From Anaerolineales bacterium (GTDB taxonomy: Bacteria > Chloroflexota > Anaerolineae > 4572-78 > NAK82), in contig JAHELX010000254.1 of NCBI GenBank assembly GCA_024643945.1, positions 1 to 8,187 on the forward strand: 8,187 nucleotides of DNA, in the 5' to 3' direction. Position 1 is the first letter of the stretch. Each line of letters starts with the position of its first letter. The notes beneath the pieces are model-generated. The model was given only the letters and a program-made list of their open reading frames with translations, searched no databases and was not told the origin of the DNA. Of the stretch, positions 1-5,798 are shown one piece after another. Position numbers and translations under genes: made by a program.

Positions 1-327
1 CAGGGCATCGTACCGCGCCAACCATTCGGTGATCCGTTCGAACGAAAGCCGCCAAGCTGCCGCCACCAACGAAGTCAGCAACACCGACTCGTCGCAATAC
101 GTCTCGGGCGCGCCGGGGCCGACCGGCTCGGGCAAGGCCCAGGACTGAAGTCGTCGGCCTGCCTGAATAGCCCACTGAGCCAGTTCCCAGCCGTTCAACA
201 CGTGAATGAAGGCCACTGGGTCGATCCACAAGCCTTCGTCGCTGCTTCGCACGGACAACGGGCTCACTTCGAGTGGAACTTGCCATTCTATCGGTATGCA
301 TCTTGCCGCCAGTTGAAGTATACTCAT
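1..327 (-). CDS. Probable transposase, N-terminal part (gene runs off the left edge)
   Basis: An open frame of 109 codons runs on the minus strand from an ATG at 327-325 to the window edge without a stop. A purine-rich GGGGG stretch (333-337) lies just upstream and can serve as ribosome binding site. The protein starts MSILQLAARCIPIEW and later contains ETYCDESVLLTSLV followed by AAWRLSFERITEWLARYDAL. The pattern of a conserved Tyr-Cys-Asp-Glu, a hydrophobic helix and an amphipathic 'LSFERITEWL' helix resembles the N-terminal region of IS4/IS5-type DDE transposases, ahead of the catalytic core. The catalytic residues would lie outside the window, so the family is not proven. The neighbourhood is rich in insertion sequences, which favours a transposase. 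That it is a real gene is fairly certain; its function is tentative. Confidence 0.55.
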   Translation of the reverse strand, partial: MSILQLAARCIPIEWQVPLEVSPLSVRSSDEGLWIDPVAFIHVLNGWELAQWAIQAGRRLQSWALPEPVGPGAPETYCDESVLLTSLVAAAWRLSFERITEWLARYDAL

Positions 328-467
328 TTCTGCCCCCTTAAGTGAAGTGAGTGCTGATGGTTCACCAGCATTTTACTCCTTCACCCAGGGGGCTCAATTG
401 TTATTCCGAATTATGAAAGGGTCTCCTATCTCAAAAATGTCCCAGATATCGCAGCGTGCGCGCATCT
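328..467. other. Spacer between two mobile elements, with an imperfect hairpin
   Basis: No convincing gene is seen. An imperfect inverted repeat pairs GTGAAG (342-347) with CTTCAC (379-384) and GAGT (349-352) with ACTC (375-378), with weaker pairing inside around a TTCA loop. It sits just upstream of the minus-strand transposase and could lie near the end of that element, but the other end of the element is outside the window. The stretch does not continue the ISKra4 remnant found on the other side of the IS481-like element. Confidence 0.35.
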
Positions 468-519
468 TGTCGAGTCTCGTAATGTCGTACCTTAACAGTC
501 CAATAATAATCGTACCCTT
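468..519 (+). repeat. Left terminal inverted repeat of the IS481-like element
   Basis: These 52 bp are repeated inverted at 1891-1942 with two mismatches. The heptamer TCGTACC occurs twice inside (485-491 and 510-516), 25 bp apart, each followed by a short CT/TT run. This suggests two adjacent transposase binding sites per end. Confidence 0.9.
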
Positions 520-554
520 GGTCGGCACTTTCTGTTACTCTATAGATGAGGAAC

Positions 555-560
555 AGGAGG
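555..560 (+). promoter_or_regulatory. Ribosome binding site fixing the transposase start at 567
   Basis: AGGAGG lies 6 nt before the ATG at 567. An in-frame ATG at 546 lies upstream of this site and has no comparable purine run, so 567 is the better start (protein MGNRRPLTQEEKERIYW). Confidence 0.8.
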
Positions 561-566
561 TGGCCT

Positions 567-1886
567 ATGGGCAATCGGCGTCCGCTCACTCAGGAAGAAA
601 AGGAACGGATATACTGGGGCAAACGGAAAGGGCAAACCCTCCCAGAATTGGCGGCAGAAATTGACTGTTCCGTCGAATGCGCCCGGAAATGGTGGCGGGT
701 GAGACGTGACGATGGCTTGGAAGGGTTACGTGCCCCACGCCGTGGACGGGGTCGCATTGGAACCTTGTCTCAGTTCAAGCCTGAAGTGGCCGAACAGGCG
801 CTTCACTACAAGCAGGCACATCGGCGCTGGGGTGCTGATCGAGTGATAGTTGAACTGGCCCAAGACCCAGCATTCAAAGACGTGGTGCTACCGGGGCGTA
901 GTCGTCTGGCTAGCTTTTTCAAAGAACGTTGCCCCGAGTGCCTGGCAGAGCGCAAGCCTCGTCCTGAGCCACTTCCCCCCTTGCCGGAGGCCAGCGGGGT
1001 GCATGAGATCTGGCAATTGGATAGCCAGGAGAAGATCTTGCTCGCGACGGGAGAAATTGCGACCATCTGCAATATCCGAGATCCAGTCGGGGCGGCTATG
1101 ATTGCCAGTCGCGCCTTCTCCGTCAAGACAGACCTGCATTGGCGCAAGCTGGAATGGACAGAAGTGCGTCAAGTCATCCGCCAGGTTGGCACCGAATGGC
1201 AAACCCTACTGGATGTCGTCCAAACTGACAACGAACTGGGCTTGGCAGGGGGGCCGAACGACCCTTTTCCTGGACACCTCACGCTGTGGCTGGTGGGACT
1301 GGGCGTCACGCATCGCTTCATTCGACCTGGTTGCCCGACCGATCAACCACATATCGAGCGCAATCACCAGACTTTGGACAACTGGACCTTGAATGAAGGG
1401 GACGGCGCCGACTTGCCCCACTTGCAGCAAGCCTTGGACCGGGAACGCAAGGTCTACAATCACTGGTTTCCGTCTCGGGCGAGCGACTGCGCCGGTCGTC
1501 CGCCACGTACGGCTCATCCAGAGTTGCTGCAACCCCGGCGCCCCTACCTGCCTGAGGCGGAGTTGGCTTTGTTCGATATCCAGCGCGTCTACGATTACCT
1601 GGCCACCTTCACCTTCAAGCGCAAACTGAACGCATCCGCTCAAGTCAGTCTAGGGCGGCGTATGTACTCGCTGGGTAAGCCACTGGTCAGAGACCGCAAG
1701 CTCAAAACCATGCTCGTCCGTTTCGACCCGGTCGACCAACAGTGGGTGTTCTCGACGGAGACCGAAGAAGAATTGGTCAGGCGTCCACTGAAAGGCCTGG
1801 ATGTTCAAACGCTGACGGGACTGGATCCATACGCCAGCCAGGTCTCTCTGCCGATACAGCTCCCGTTACCCTTCCTCGTGGCCTGA
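567..1886 (+). CDS. IS481-like DDE transposase with N-terminal HTH and Mu-type C-terminal barrel
   Basis: The 439-residue protein catalyses strand transfer of the surrounding element. Residues about 5-60 form a helix-turn-helix (LTQEEKERIYW, then LPELAAEIDCSVECARKWWR), followed by a second helical DNA-binding section up to about residue 125. The RNase H-like integrase core carries a plausible full catalytic triad: Asp152 (WQLDSQ), Asp221 (VQTDNE) and Glu264 (QPHIERNHQTLDN). Spacing between the last two is 42 residues, a little longer than the classic 35. The C-terminal part (about 350-415; VSLGRRMYSLGKPL, VRFDPVDQQWVFS) looks like the small beta-barrel that follows the core in Mu/IS21/IS481-like enzymes. 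The gene is intact and starts at 567 on the strength of AGGAGG at 555-560. It ends 4 bp before the right terminal repeat. Family assignment rests on motif recognition; a Tn552/TniA-like relationship is the main alternative. Confidence 0.88.
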   Translation: MGNRRPLTQEEKERIYWGKRKGQTLPELAAEIDCSVECARKWWRVRRDDGLEGLRAPRRGRGRIGTLSQFKPEVAEQALHYKQAHRRWGADRVIVELAQDPAFKDVVLPGRSRLASFFKERCPECLAERKPRPEPLPPLPEASGVHEIWQLDSQEKILLATGEIATICNIRDPVGAAMIASRAFSVKTDLHWRKLEWTEVRQVIRQVGTEWQTLLDVVQTDNELGLAGGPNDPFPGHLTLWLVGLGVTHRFIRPGCPTDQPHIERNHQTLDNWTLNEGDGADLPHLQQALDRERKVYNHWFPSRASDCAGRPPRTAHPELLQPRRPYLPEAELALFDIQRVYDYLATFTFKRKLNASAQVSLGRRMYSLGKPLVRDRKLKTMLVRFDPVDQQWVFSTETEEELVRRPLKGLDVQTLTGLDPYASQVSLPIQLPLPFLVA

Positions 1887-1890
1887 GATA

Positions 1891-1942
1891 AGGGGTACGA
1901 TTATTATTGGATTGTTAAGGTACGACATTACGAGACTCGACA
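1891..1942 (-). repeat. Right terminal inverted repeat of the IS481-like element
   Basis: This is the reverse complement of 468-519 with two mismatches (one near the middle, one at the penultimate inner base). It keeps both TCGTACC subsites. The outermost bases are TCGACA, and homology ends exactly at 1942, where the ISKra4 remnant begins. Confidence 0.9.
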
Positions 1943-2450
1943 CACCGCCTGACTGTGCTCCGCCACCGCCGTCTCCAACGCCAACTCGGGCAAGCTCAAG
2001 CCCAACAGCCGAGCCACCACCTGCAGCCCCTTAAGGTAGGCGCCTTCGGCCCAGCAGTTCCACGCTTTCCATCAGCGAGTCAGAGTAACAGCGCTCCGGC
2101 AGGCTCAAGGCTTCATCCAAGGGATACGCGCCACCCTGCCCTTGCGCGTAGAAGTAAGCTCGCTCAAACGTCAGCTTACCAAAGATCAAGAAGTAATCTC
2201 TTGGCTTCTGCGAGTGATACGGCAACACGGCCCCCTTCCTTCTAACCAGGGGTGTATGCGACTCGGCTCCTACCCGTGTGAGCACAAACAACTGCAACAA
2301 CTTGAACCCCAGACGCAGTACCTGCCGAAACAGGCTGCGTTCCATCTGATCCATCGTGGCGGTGTGGGCCTCCGGCCCGCTTACCAATGCCAGCAACTGT
2401 TCGAAATCTGCTCGCAGTTGGCGTATCATTTGGCTCGAGTTGAAAGACAT
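1943..2450 (-). pseudogene. ISKra4-family transposase, N-terminal remnant, frameshifted and truncated
   Basis: On the minus strand a good start lies at 2450 (ATG, with GGAGG 7 nt upstream), giving MSFNSSQMIRQLRADFEQLL. Typical ISKra4 N-terminal signatures follow: FRQVLRLGFKLLQLFVL, LPYHSQKPRDYFLIFGK, then ERAYFYAQGQGGAYPLDEAL and SLPERCYSDSLMESVELL. The frame then breaks near 2045-2056, probably by loss of one base, and reaches a stop at 2031. Shifting the frame restores a continuation (AEGAYLKGLQVVARLLGLSL, then PELALETAVAEHSQAV) up to the boundary of the IS481-like element at 1942/1943. The DDE core and C-terminus are missing; full family members are several times longer. The remnant is therefore inactive. 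I infer that the IS481-like element inserted into it, or that a rearrangement joined the two, because the ISKra4 coding sequence does not resume left of 468. Confidence 0.82.
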
Positions 2451-3105
2451 GGTCAACCTCCGGGACATGATGGTTTGGTACAAGACAATCATCCCAGAAG
2501 TTCGCCTTTCTTTCAACTCCTTTTCATATTCAACCTCAATGCATTACGGCTGTCTGTACACCTATGAGGGGACCAACTGATTTTAGTCACACCCAATTCA
2601 ATACATTGGAACTGGATATGCCTAACCCTTGCCGTTCCCCACTCAATGGACCCAGTGCGTCAAATGCCAAGAAGAAATTATGCAGTGGCCAGGGCTTTCC
2701 CAAAGTAGTTGTTGAGGACGCTGAGATTGCTATAAATAAGCTCCACGTTCTTGGTGTCTCAGAGGTGAGATTTCGTTTGGGAAGTGTACTTTGGGAACGT
2801 CCTAATGGTCGCCAAGACTCCTGGCGCTCAGCTATGTGCCGTTTCAAAAGTAAATCGTGACATCTGAAATATACGAGGGGCAGAGCGGCGCCAGCGTTGA
2901 GCATATCCCCAGTTCGGACTAAAAGAAATCAGTGCCCTTCCTGCCTTCACTCTGTTATCTACTTAGGTAGACAATTCGGGTAGATATGACAAATCTCTAA
3001 TCACCCTGTTCGGCCAGTTGACCCTGCCAAACGATGAAATGAGGTAAAAAATTTAAAGAAATCAACAAAGATATCGATCTTTTGGACAAGTATCTCAGGA
3101 AATGC
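2451..3105. other. Gene-poor stretch upstream of the LacI regulator
   Basis: About 650 bp without a credible gene. Open frames on either strand (for example 2564-2860 plus and 2587-2904 minus) lack ribosome binding sites and show no recognisable protein motifs. The first part probably contains the unrecognised outer end of the ISKra4 element. The last 200 bp are AT-richer, with short repeats of TAGA/ATCTA, and hold the operator-like palindrome at 2957-2972. No tRNA or other RNA gene was recognised. Confidence 0.5.
2957..2972. promoter_or_regulatory. Upstream operator-like palindrome (candidate second LacI site)
   Basis: ATCTACTTAGGTAGAC has the ATCTA-N6-TAGAY layout also seen in the palindrome over the lacI start site. 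Six of eight positions pair, but the centre is TA, not CG. A further half-site, GGTAGATA, follows about 10 bp downstream. It lies about 184 bp (centre to centre) from the main site. Binding by the same repressor is an inference. Confidence 0.35.
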
Positions 3106-3134
3106 TTGACAAACCACAAAGAATGTGCTATGAT
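3106..3134 (+). promoter_or_regulatory. Strong sigma-70-type promoter of the LacI-family gene
   Basis: A perfect -35 box TTGACA (3106-3111) is separated by 17 bp from TATGAT (3129-3134), a one-mismatch -10 box. Transcription should start near 3141, inside the palindrome at 3141-3156, about 48 nt upstream of the regulator's start codon. This is the best promoter in the window. Confidence 0.85.
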
Positions 3135-3140
3135 CTACAT

Positions 3141-3156
3141 ATCTATGCGCGTAGAT
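3141..3156. promoter_or_regulatory. Candidate LacI-family operator overlapping the transcription start
   Basis: ATCTATGCGCGTAGAT is a 16-bp palindrome with seven of eight pairs matched and a central CpG step, the hallmark of LacI/GalR-family operators, whose hinge-helix leucine inserts at that step. It begins 6 bp after the -10 box, so binding would block initiation. The gene it precedes encodes a LacI-family protein, so negative autoregulation is the simplest reading. An extra ATCTA half-site occurs at 3133-3137. Confidence 0.68.
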
Positions 3157-3181
3157 GATATAAGTAGCATGCGAGGAAGCA

Positions 3182-3205
3182 ATGAGAAATGGGCATCACG
3201 CGTAA
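3182..3205 (+). other. Possible seven-codon leader ORF overlapping the lacI start
   Basis: ATG at 3182 opens a frame encoding MRNGHHA and stopping at TAA 3203-3205, out of frame with the regulator start at 3189. The purine run GAGGAAG (3173-3179) is closer to this ATG than to the regulator's. It may be chance, or it may tune translation of the regulator. Confidence 0.15.
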
Positions 3206-4205
3206 GGACGTTGCCAGGCTGGCGGGTGTTTCTACTGCCACAGTATCGTACGTTATCAATGACGGGCCGCGCTCTGTTGCTCAAGAGACACGTAAGAGGG
3301 TTTTGTGGGCCATTGAGCAACTTGAGTATCAACCCAGTGCCATAGCTCGTAGCCTGGTAACTAAGAAGACCAACACAATTGGCTTTCTAATCCCCGATAT
3401 CTTGAACCCGGTTCACGCTGCTATTGCTAAAACCTTTGAGGATGCACTCAGGGCTGCCGATTATAGCCTGATTCTCGGCAACAGCGACGAAACGCCAGAA
3501 ATTGAACTTGCCTACCTCCGTGTTTTTCTGGGCAAAGAAGTCGATGGTATTGCCTTGAATCCGACCGGTGAAAATCGCCGATTTCTGTTTTCTCTGGTTG
3601 AGTCTGGAAAACACCTGGTGCTGCTTGACCGACAACTCGAAGGTCTTAGTGTCGACTGTGTCCTGTTTGACAGTGTCGCCGGCACCCGTCAGGCTGTGCA
3701 GCACCTAATTGAGCTCGGGCATTCACGTATCGGCTTGATCAATCTCTCCCGCCATCTAACGCCAGGCCGGGAGCGATTGGCAGGCTATGAGCGTGCCTTA
3801 ATAGAGGCAGGTATCAAACTTGACCAGGATCTCATTGTCGAGGGCGATTTCAAGGCTCAGAGAGGCGAAGACTTGGTCAAAAAACTCCTGCAGGTGACCC
3901 CTCCTCCCACAGCTTTGTTTGTGTCTAGCAATCGCCTGATGCGCGGCGTGTTGCGTGTGATAAAACAACGCAAACTCCGCTTGCCTGATGATATTGCCTT
4001 AGCCACGTTTGACGATGTGGGTTATTACGAAGACAGGACTCCTTCTATAACAGCTGTTTCCACCTCTGTGGCCGAGTTTGGATACGAAGCAGCTCGTATC
4101 TTGATTGAGCGAGTTAGTGGAAAATATCACGGGGAACCGCGAACCCTTCGAGTACCGTGTGAACTCAAAATTCGAGAATCCACGGCGGGCGTATCTGAGG
4201 GGTGA
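3189..4205 (+). CDS. LacI/GalR-family transcriptional regulator
   Basis: The 338-residue protein has the full family layout and usual length. Residues 4-24 form the HTH (TRKDVARLAGVSTATVSYVI), and the hinge helix at 51-60 includes Leu56 (AIARSL), matching the leucine that intercalates at the operator centre. From about residue 62 a periplasmic-binding-protein-like sensor domain follows (TIGFLIPDILNP, HLIELGHSRIGLI, LATFDDVGYYEDRTPSITAV, EAARILIERVSG). It probably acts as a repressor that releases DNA on binding a sugar or polyol; the ligand cannot be read from sequence. It is preceded by a strong promoter whose start site overlaps a LacI-type palindrome, pointing to autorepression. Downstream lie an inositol/sugar enzyme pseudogene and an ABC sugar transporter, its likely targets. 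A decayed second copy of the C-terminus lies at 5499-5798. The start at 3189 puts the HTH at the usual distance from the N-terminus; the AGGA run is 11 nt upstream, a rather long spacing. Confidence 0.95.
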   Translation: MGITRKDVARLAGVSTATVSYVINDGPRSVAQETRKRVLWAIEQLEYQPSAIARSLVTKKTNTIGFLIPDILNPVHAAIAKTFEDALRAADYSLILGNSDETPEIELAYLRVFLGKEVDGIALNPTGENRRFLFSLVESGKHLVLLDRQLEGLSVDCVLFDSVAGTRQAVQHLIELGHSRIGLINLSRHLTPGRERLAGYERALIEAGIKLDQDLIVEGDFKAQRGEDLVKKLLQVTPPPTALFVSSNRLMRGVLRVIKQRKLRLPDDIALATFDDVGYYEDRTPSITAVSTSVAEFGYEAARILIERVSGKYHGEPRTLRVPCELKIRESTAGVSEG

Positions 4206-4300
4206 TTTTTCCCAGACGTGATTAAGCCATTCAGGGCAACTTGTACATCTTCTGTTGTTCCACGAATAAACCATTCTTAATTCACCTAGGAGCCTAAACT

Positions 4301-4752
4301 ATGCCAAGAGAGATCAGACTGGCTATTGTTGGCGTGGGCAACTGCGCCAACGCACTCATACAAGGACTAGCCTACTACGATCAAGTAGGCGGTGATATCG
4401 GTTTAATGCACAGAGTGTTGGGTGGTTATGATGTCACCGACATCAAGCCTGTGGTCGCCTTCGACGTCAATGCTCAAAAAGTAGGACGCGACCTTGCCGA
4501 GGCTATTTTTGCGCCGCCAAACAATGCCTACAAGTTGCCTAATGCCGGGGTAAAACGAACAGGAGTAGAAGTGTTGATGGGGCCGATTGAGGATGGGGTA
4601 CCTCCACACCTGGCCAAGTATATGGAAGCAGCGGACAGAACACCGGTCGACGTCGTGCAGGCACTTAAGGACGCCGGCGCTCAGGTGATGCTCAACATGC
4701 TACCCACGGGCTCCGCCAAGGCCACTTGGTTGTACGGTCAGGCGGCAGTTGA
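4301..4752 (+). pseudogene. ino1: myo-Inositol-1-phosphate synthase, N-terminal fragment (3' part deleted)
   Basis: From an ATG with AGGAG 8 nt upstream, about 151 codons match the N-terminal NAD-binding half of actinobacterial-type inositol-1-phosphate synthase, which cyclises glucose-6-phosphate. Seen directly: the Rossmann signature AIVGVGNCANALIQGLAYY (8-26), VVAFDVNAQKVGRDLAEAIF, then TPVDVVQALKDAGAQVMLNM, LPTGSAKATWLYGQAAVE. Family members are about 360 residues, so the catalytic C-terminal half is missing. At 4748-4757 the coding sequence switches abruptly to another protein in a different frame, and the original frame continues as unrelated residues to a stop at 4952-4954. The ribosome binding site and start remain good, so a truncated product could still be made, but it should be inactive. 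No strong promoter lies in the 95-bp gap after lacI, so co-transcription from the lacI promoter is likely. Confidence 0.85.
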
Positions 4753-5221
4753 AACTTACCGCGCGAAACGTGGCCGATATCGCGGACATCGGAAAACAGC
4801 ATGGTGTAAGGTTCCAGTTGGAGCCTATCGCCTGGCCTCCCATCTATTCCCTCTCCCAAAGCCTCCAGCTCATCGAGGAGGCGGGACAAGACAATGTGGG
4901 GATGGTAATCGACTTCTGGCACTTGTGGGCCGACGAAGAGATGACCCCGGATGAGCTAGCAGTGTTAGACAGTTCGATGATTTGCGGAGTCCATTTCTGC
5001 GATGGGAAGCGCCGTGTAGCGGGGCTGAGTGGGTGGAGGTGGATTTGAGGGGTTATCTCCCCGGTGAAGGCGACATCCCGATCAAAGAATGGGTAGACGC
5101 TGTTCAAGCTGCGGGGTTTGACGGCGTGTGGTCCTGCGAGCTTCTCAGCCCCAAGCACTGGGAATGGGACTTGCTTGAGATTGCGCGTGAGACAAAGGCG
5201 CGGATGGAACAGTATTTATGA
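4749..5221 (+). pseudogene. Sugar-phosphate isomerase/epimerase (IolE/IolI-like TIM barrel), C-terminal half, frameshifted
   Basis: Beginning right at the synthase junction, the +1 frame encodes LTARNVADIADIGKQHGVRF, then QLEPIAWPP, GMVIDFWHLWADEE and ICGVHFCDGK. A one-base indel around 4998-5012 moves the reading to the frame that gives APCSGAEWVEVDLRGYLPGE, GFDGVWSCELLSPK and WDLLEIARETKARMEQYL, ending at 5221. This is the C-terminal half of a xylose-isomerase-like TIM barrel. Its four metal ligands appear present (Glu in QLEP, Asp in VIDFWH, His in GVHF, Glu in SCELL), so decay is recent. The N-terminal half is absent and there is no start codon of its own with a ribosome binding site. The parental genes were probably adjacent, and a deletion joined them. 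Possible original roles are inosose dehydratase/isomerase or a ketose epimerase; the exact substrate is unknown. Confidence 0.8.
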
Positions 5222-5498
5222 CAGTATGTAGTAATGCACCTTTACAGTCACGCGCTGACAGCAGTTGCCATTAAGAGAGTGCCACGACCCATATCCAGTT
5301 CGCGACAGCAGACCAGTCGGTGACACGCCCCGCTAACAGCCCGAGAAAGAGGCTCGGGAGTTGGCTGTGATCTGGCAGGATGCTTACTCAGATTGCAGAG
5401 GTGCACCTATGCCTGGCATAGACTCGGAGCTTCACCTGGTTTCAAGTGGCTTTCGTTGCAAGAGGCGGCCGAGATGCTCGGCGTGCATCTGTCCACAC
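5222..5498. other. Non-coding or scrambled stretch between pseudogenes
   Basis: No intact gene is seen. It includes a GC-rich hairpin (5340-5358) and, at its right end, an HTH-like coding fragment (5447-5509). A purine-rich coding-like run (GEKEARELAV-type residues around 5341-5375) has no start and is not recognisable. The region is best read as debris from rearrangement. Confidence 0.45.
5340..5358. repeat. Inverted repeat / hairpin after the isomerase remnant
   Basis: CCCGAG (5340-5345) pairs with CTCGGG (5353-5358) over a 7-nt loop. An alternative outer pairing joins ACAGCC (5336-5341) with GGCTGT (5363-5368). No T-run follows, so it is not a clear rho-independent terminator. Confidence 0.4.
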
Positions 5499-5512
5499 CG
5501 GCTGATGCGTGA
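5447..5512 (+). pseudogene. Excisionase/MerR-like HTH fragment
   Basis: One frame reads WLSLQEAAEMLGVHLSTPADA and then stops (TGA 5510-5512). 'LSLQEAAEMLGVHLST' is very like the first helix-turn-helix of excisionase-type (HTH_17) or MerR-like DNA-binding domains, where an 'RRWAD' segment normally follows. That segment is lost just where similarity to the LacI remnant begins. There is no credible start codon upstream in frame. It is probably a chimera left by recombination; chance similarity cannot be excluded at this length. Confidence 0.35.
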
Positions 5513-5798
5513 CTGTTACGTGCGATAAAAGAACGCAAGCTCACAGTTCCTTAGGATTTGGCTCTTGCTGCTTATGACGACATCGGTTATTACATAGACA
5601 GGACTCCGCCTATCACGGCTGTCTGTACCTCGGCAGCCGAATTTGGCAGCGAAGCGGCTCGCCTCTTGATTGAGCGAGTTAGTGGAGCATACATAGACCG
5701 GCGAACCGCGCATCGTTCGGGTATCTTGTGGACTCAGGGTTCGAGGGTCTACGGTGGGCAGCAGTTTGAGGCTTGGTGTCAACGGATACTTACCATAA
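5499..5798 (+). pseudogene. Degenerate second LacI-family regulator, C-terminal fragment only
   Basis: Reading through disruptions, this stretch matches the C-terminal ~100 residues of the intact regulator at 3189-4205. After RLMR there is a one-base loss (around 5511-5520), then AIKERKLTVP followed by a TAG stop (5552-5554). Next come DLALAAYDDIGYYIDRTPPI and TAVCTSAAEFGSEAARLLIE, and near 5690 a +1 frameshift is followed by GEPRIVRVSCGLRVRGSTVG, ending at TAA 5796-5798. Over the 46 residues from DLALA to SGAY, 35 are identical to the intact copy. The DNA-binding domain and most of the sensor domain are missing, so it cannot act as a repressor. A TTG-initiated open frame 5558-5932 exists but is only part of this remnant plus out-of-frame sequence. 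A partial duplication, or a related regulator captured by recombination, are the two explanations. Confidence 0.85.

Larger units (their letters stand above)
468..1942 (+). mobile_element. Complete IS481-like insertion sequence, 1475 bp
   Basis: The element is defined by two 52-bp terminal inverted repeats (468-519 and 1891-1942) that match at 50 of 52 positions and diverge immediately outside. The ends read 5'-TGTCGAG...CTCGACA-3', the TG...CA form common for DDE elements. It holds a single transposase gene filling almost all the interior. A weak promoter-like pair, TTGGTC (518-523) and TATAGA (541-546) with a 17-bp spacer, lies between the left repeat and the gene. No target duplication is visible: the left flank ends GCGCATCT and the right flank begins CCGCCTG. 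The near-identity of the ends and the intact gene indicate a recent, possibly still active copy. Confidence 0.88.

Noticed and set aside
546..566. Upstream ATG as the start of the IS481-like transposase
   Set aside because: The AGGAGG at 555-560 lies downstream of it and fits the ATG at 567 exactly.
347..664. Plus-strand open frame of 105 codons crossing the left end of the IS481-like element
   Set aside because: It spans the spacer, the terminal repeat and the start of the transposase in another frame, with no ribosome binding site and no motif.
2142..2567. Plus-strand open frame opposite the ISKra4 remnant
   Set aside because: It is antisense to recognisable ISKra4 coding sequence and shows no motif of its own.
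2564..2904. Opposing open frames (2564-2860 plus, 2587-2904 minus) as hypothetical genes
   Set aside because: Neither has a ribosome binding site, domain motif or coding-like composition; both look like chance frames in intergenic DNA.
4301..4954. An intact 217-residue synthase-like protein
   Set aside because: Residues after about 151 are the isomerase sequence read in the wrong frame, so this is a truncated pseudogene.
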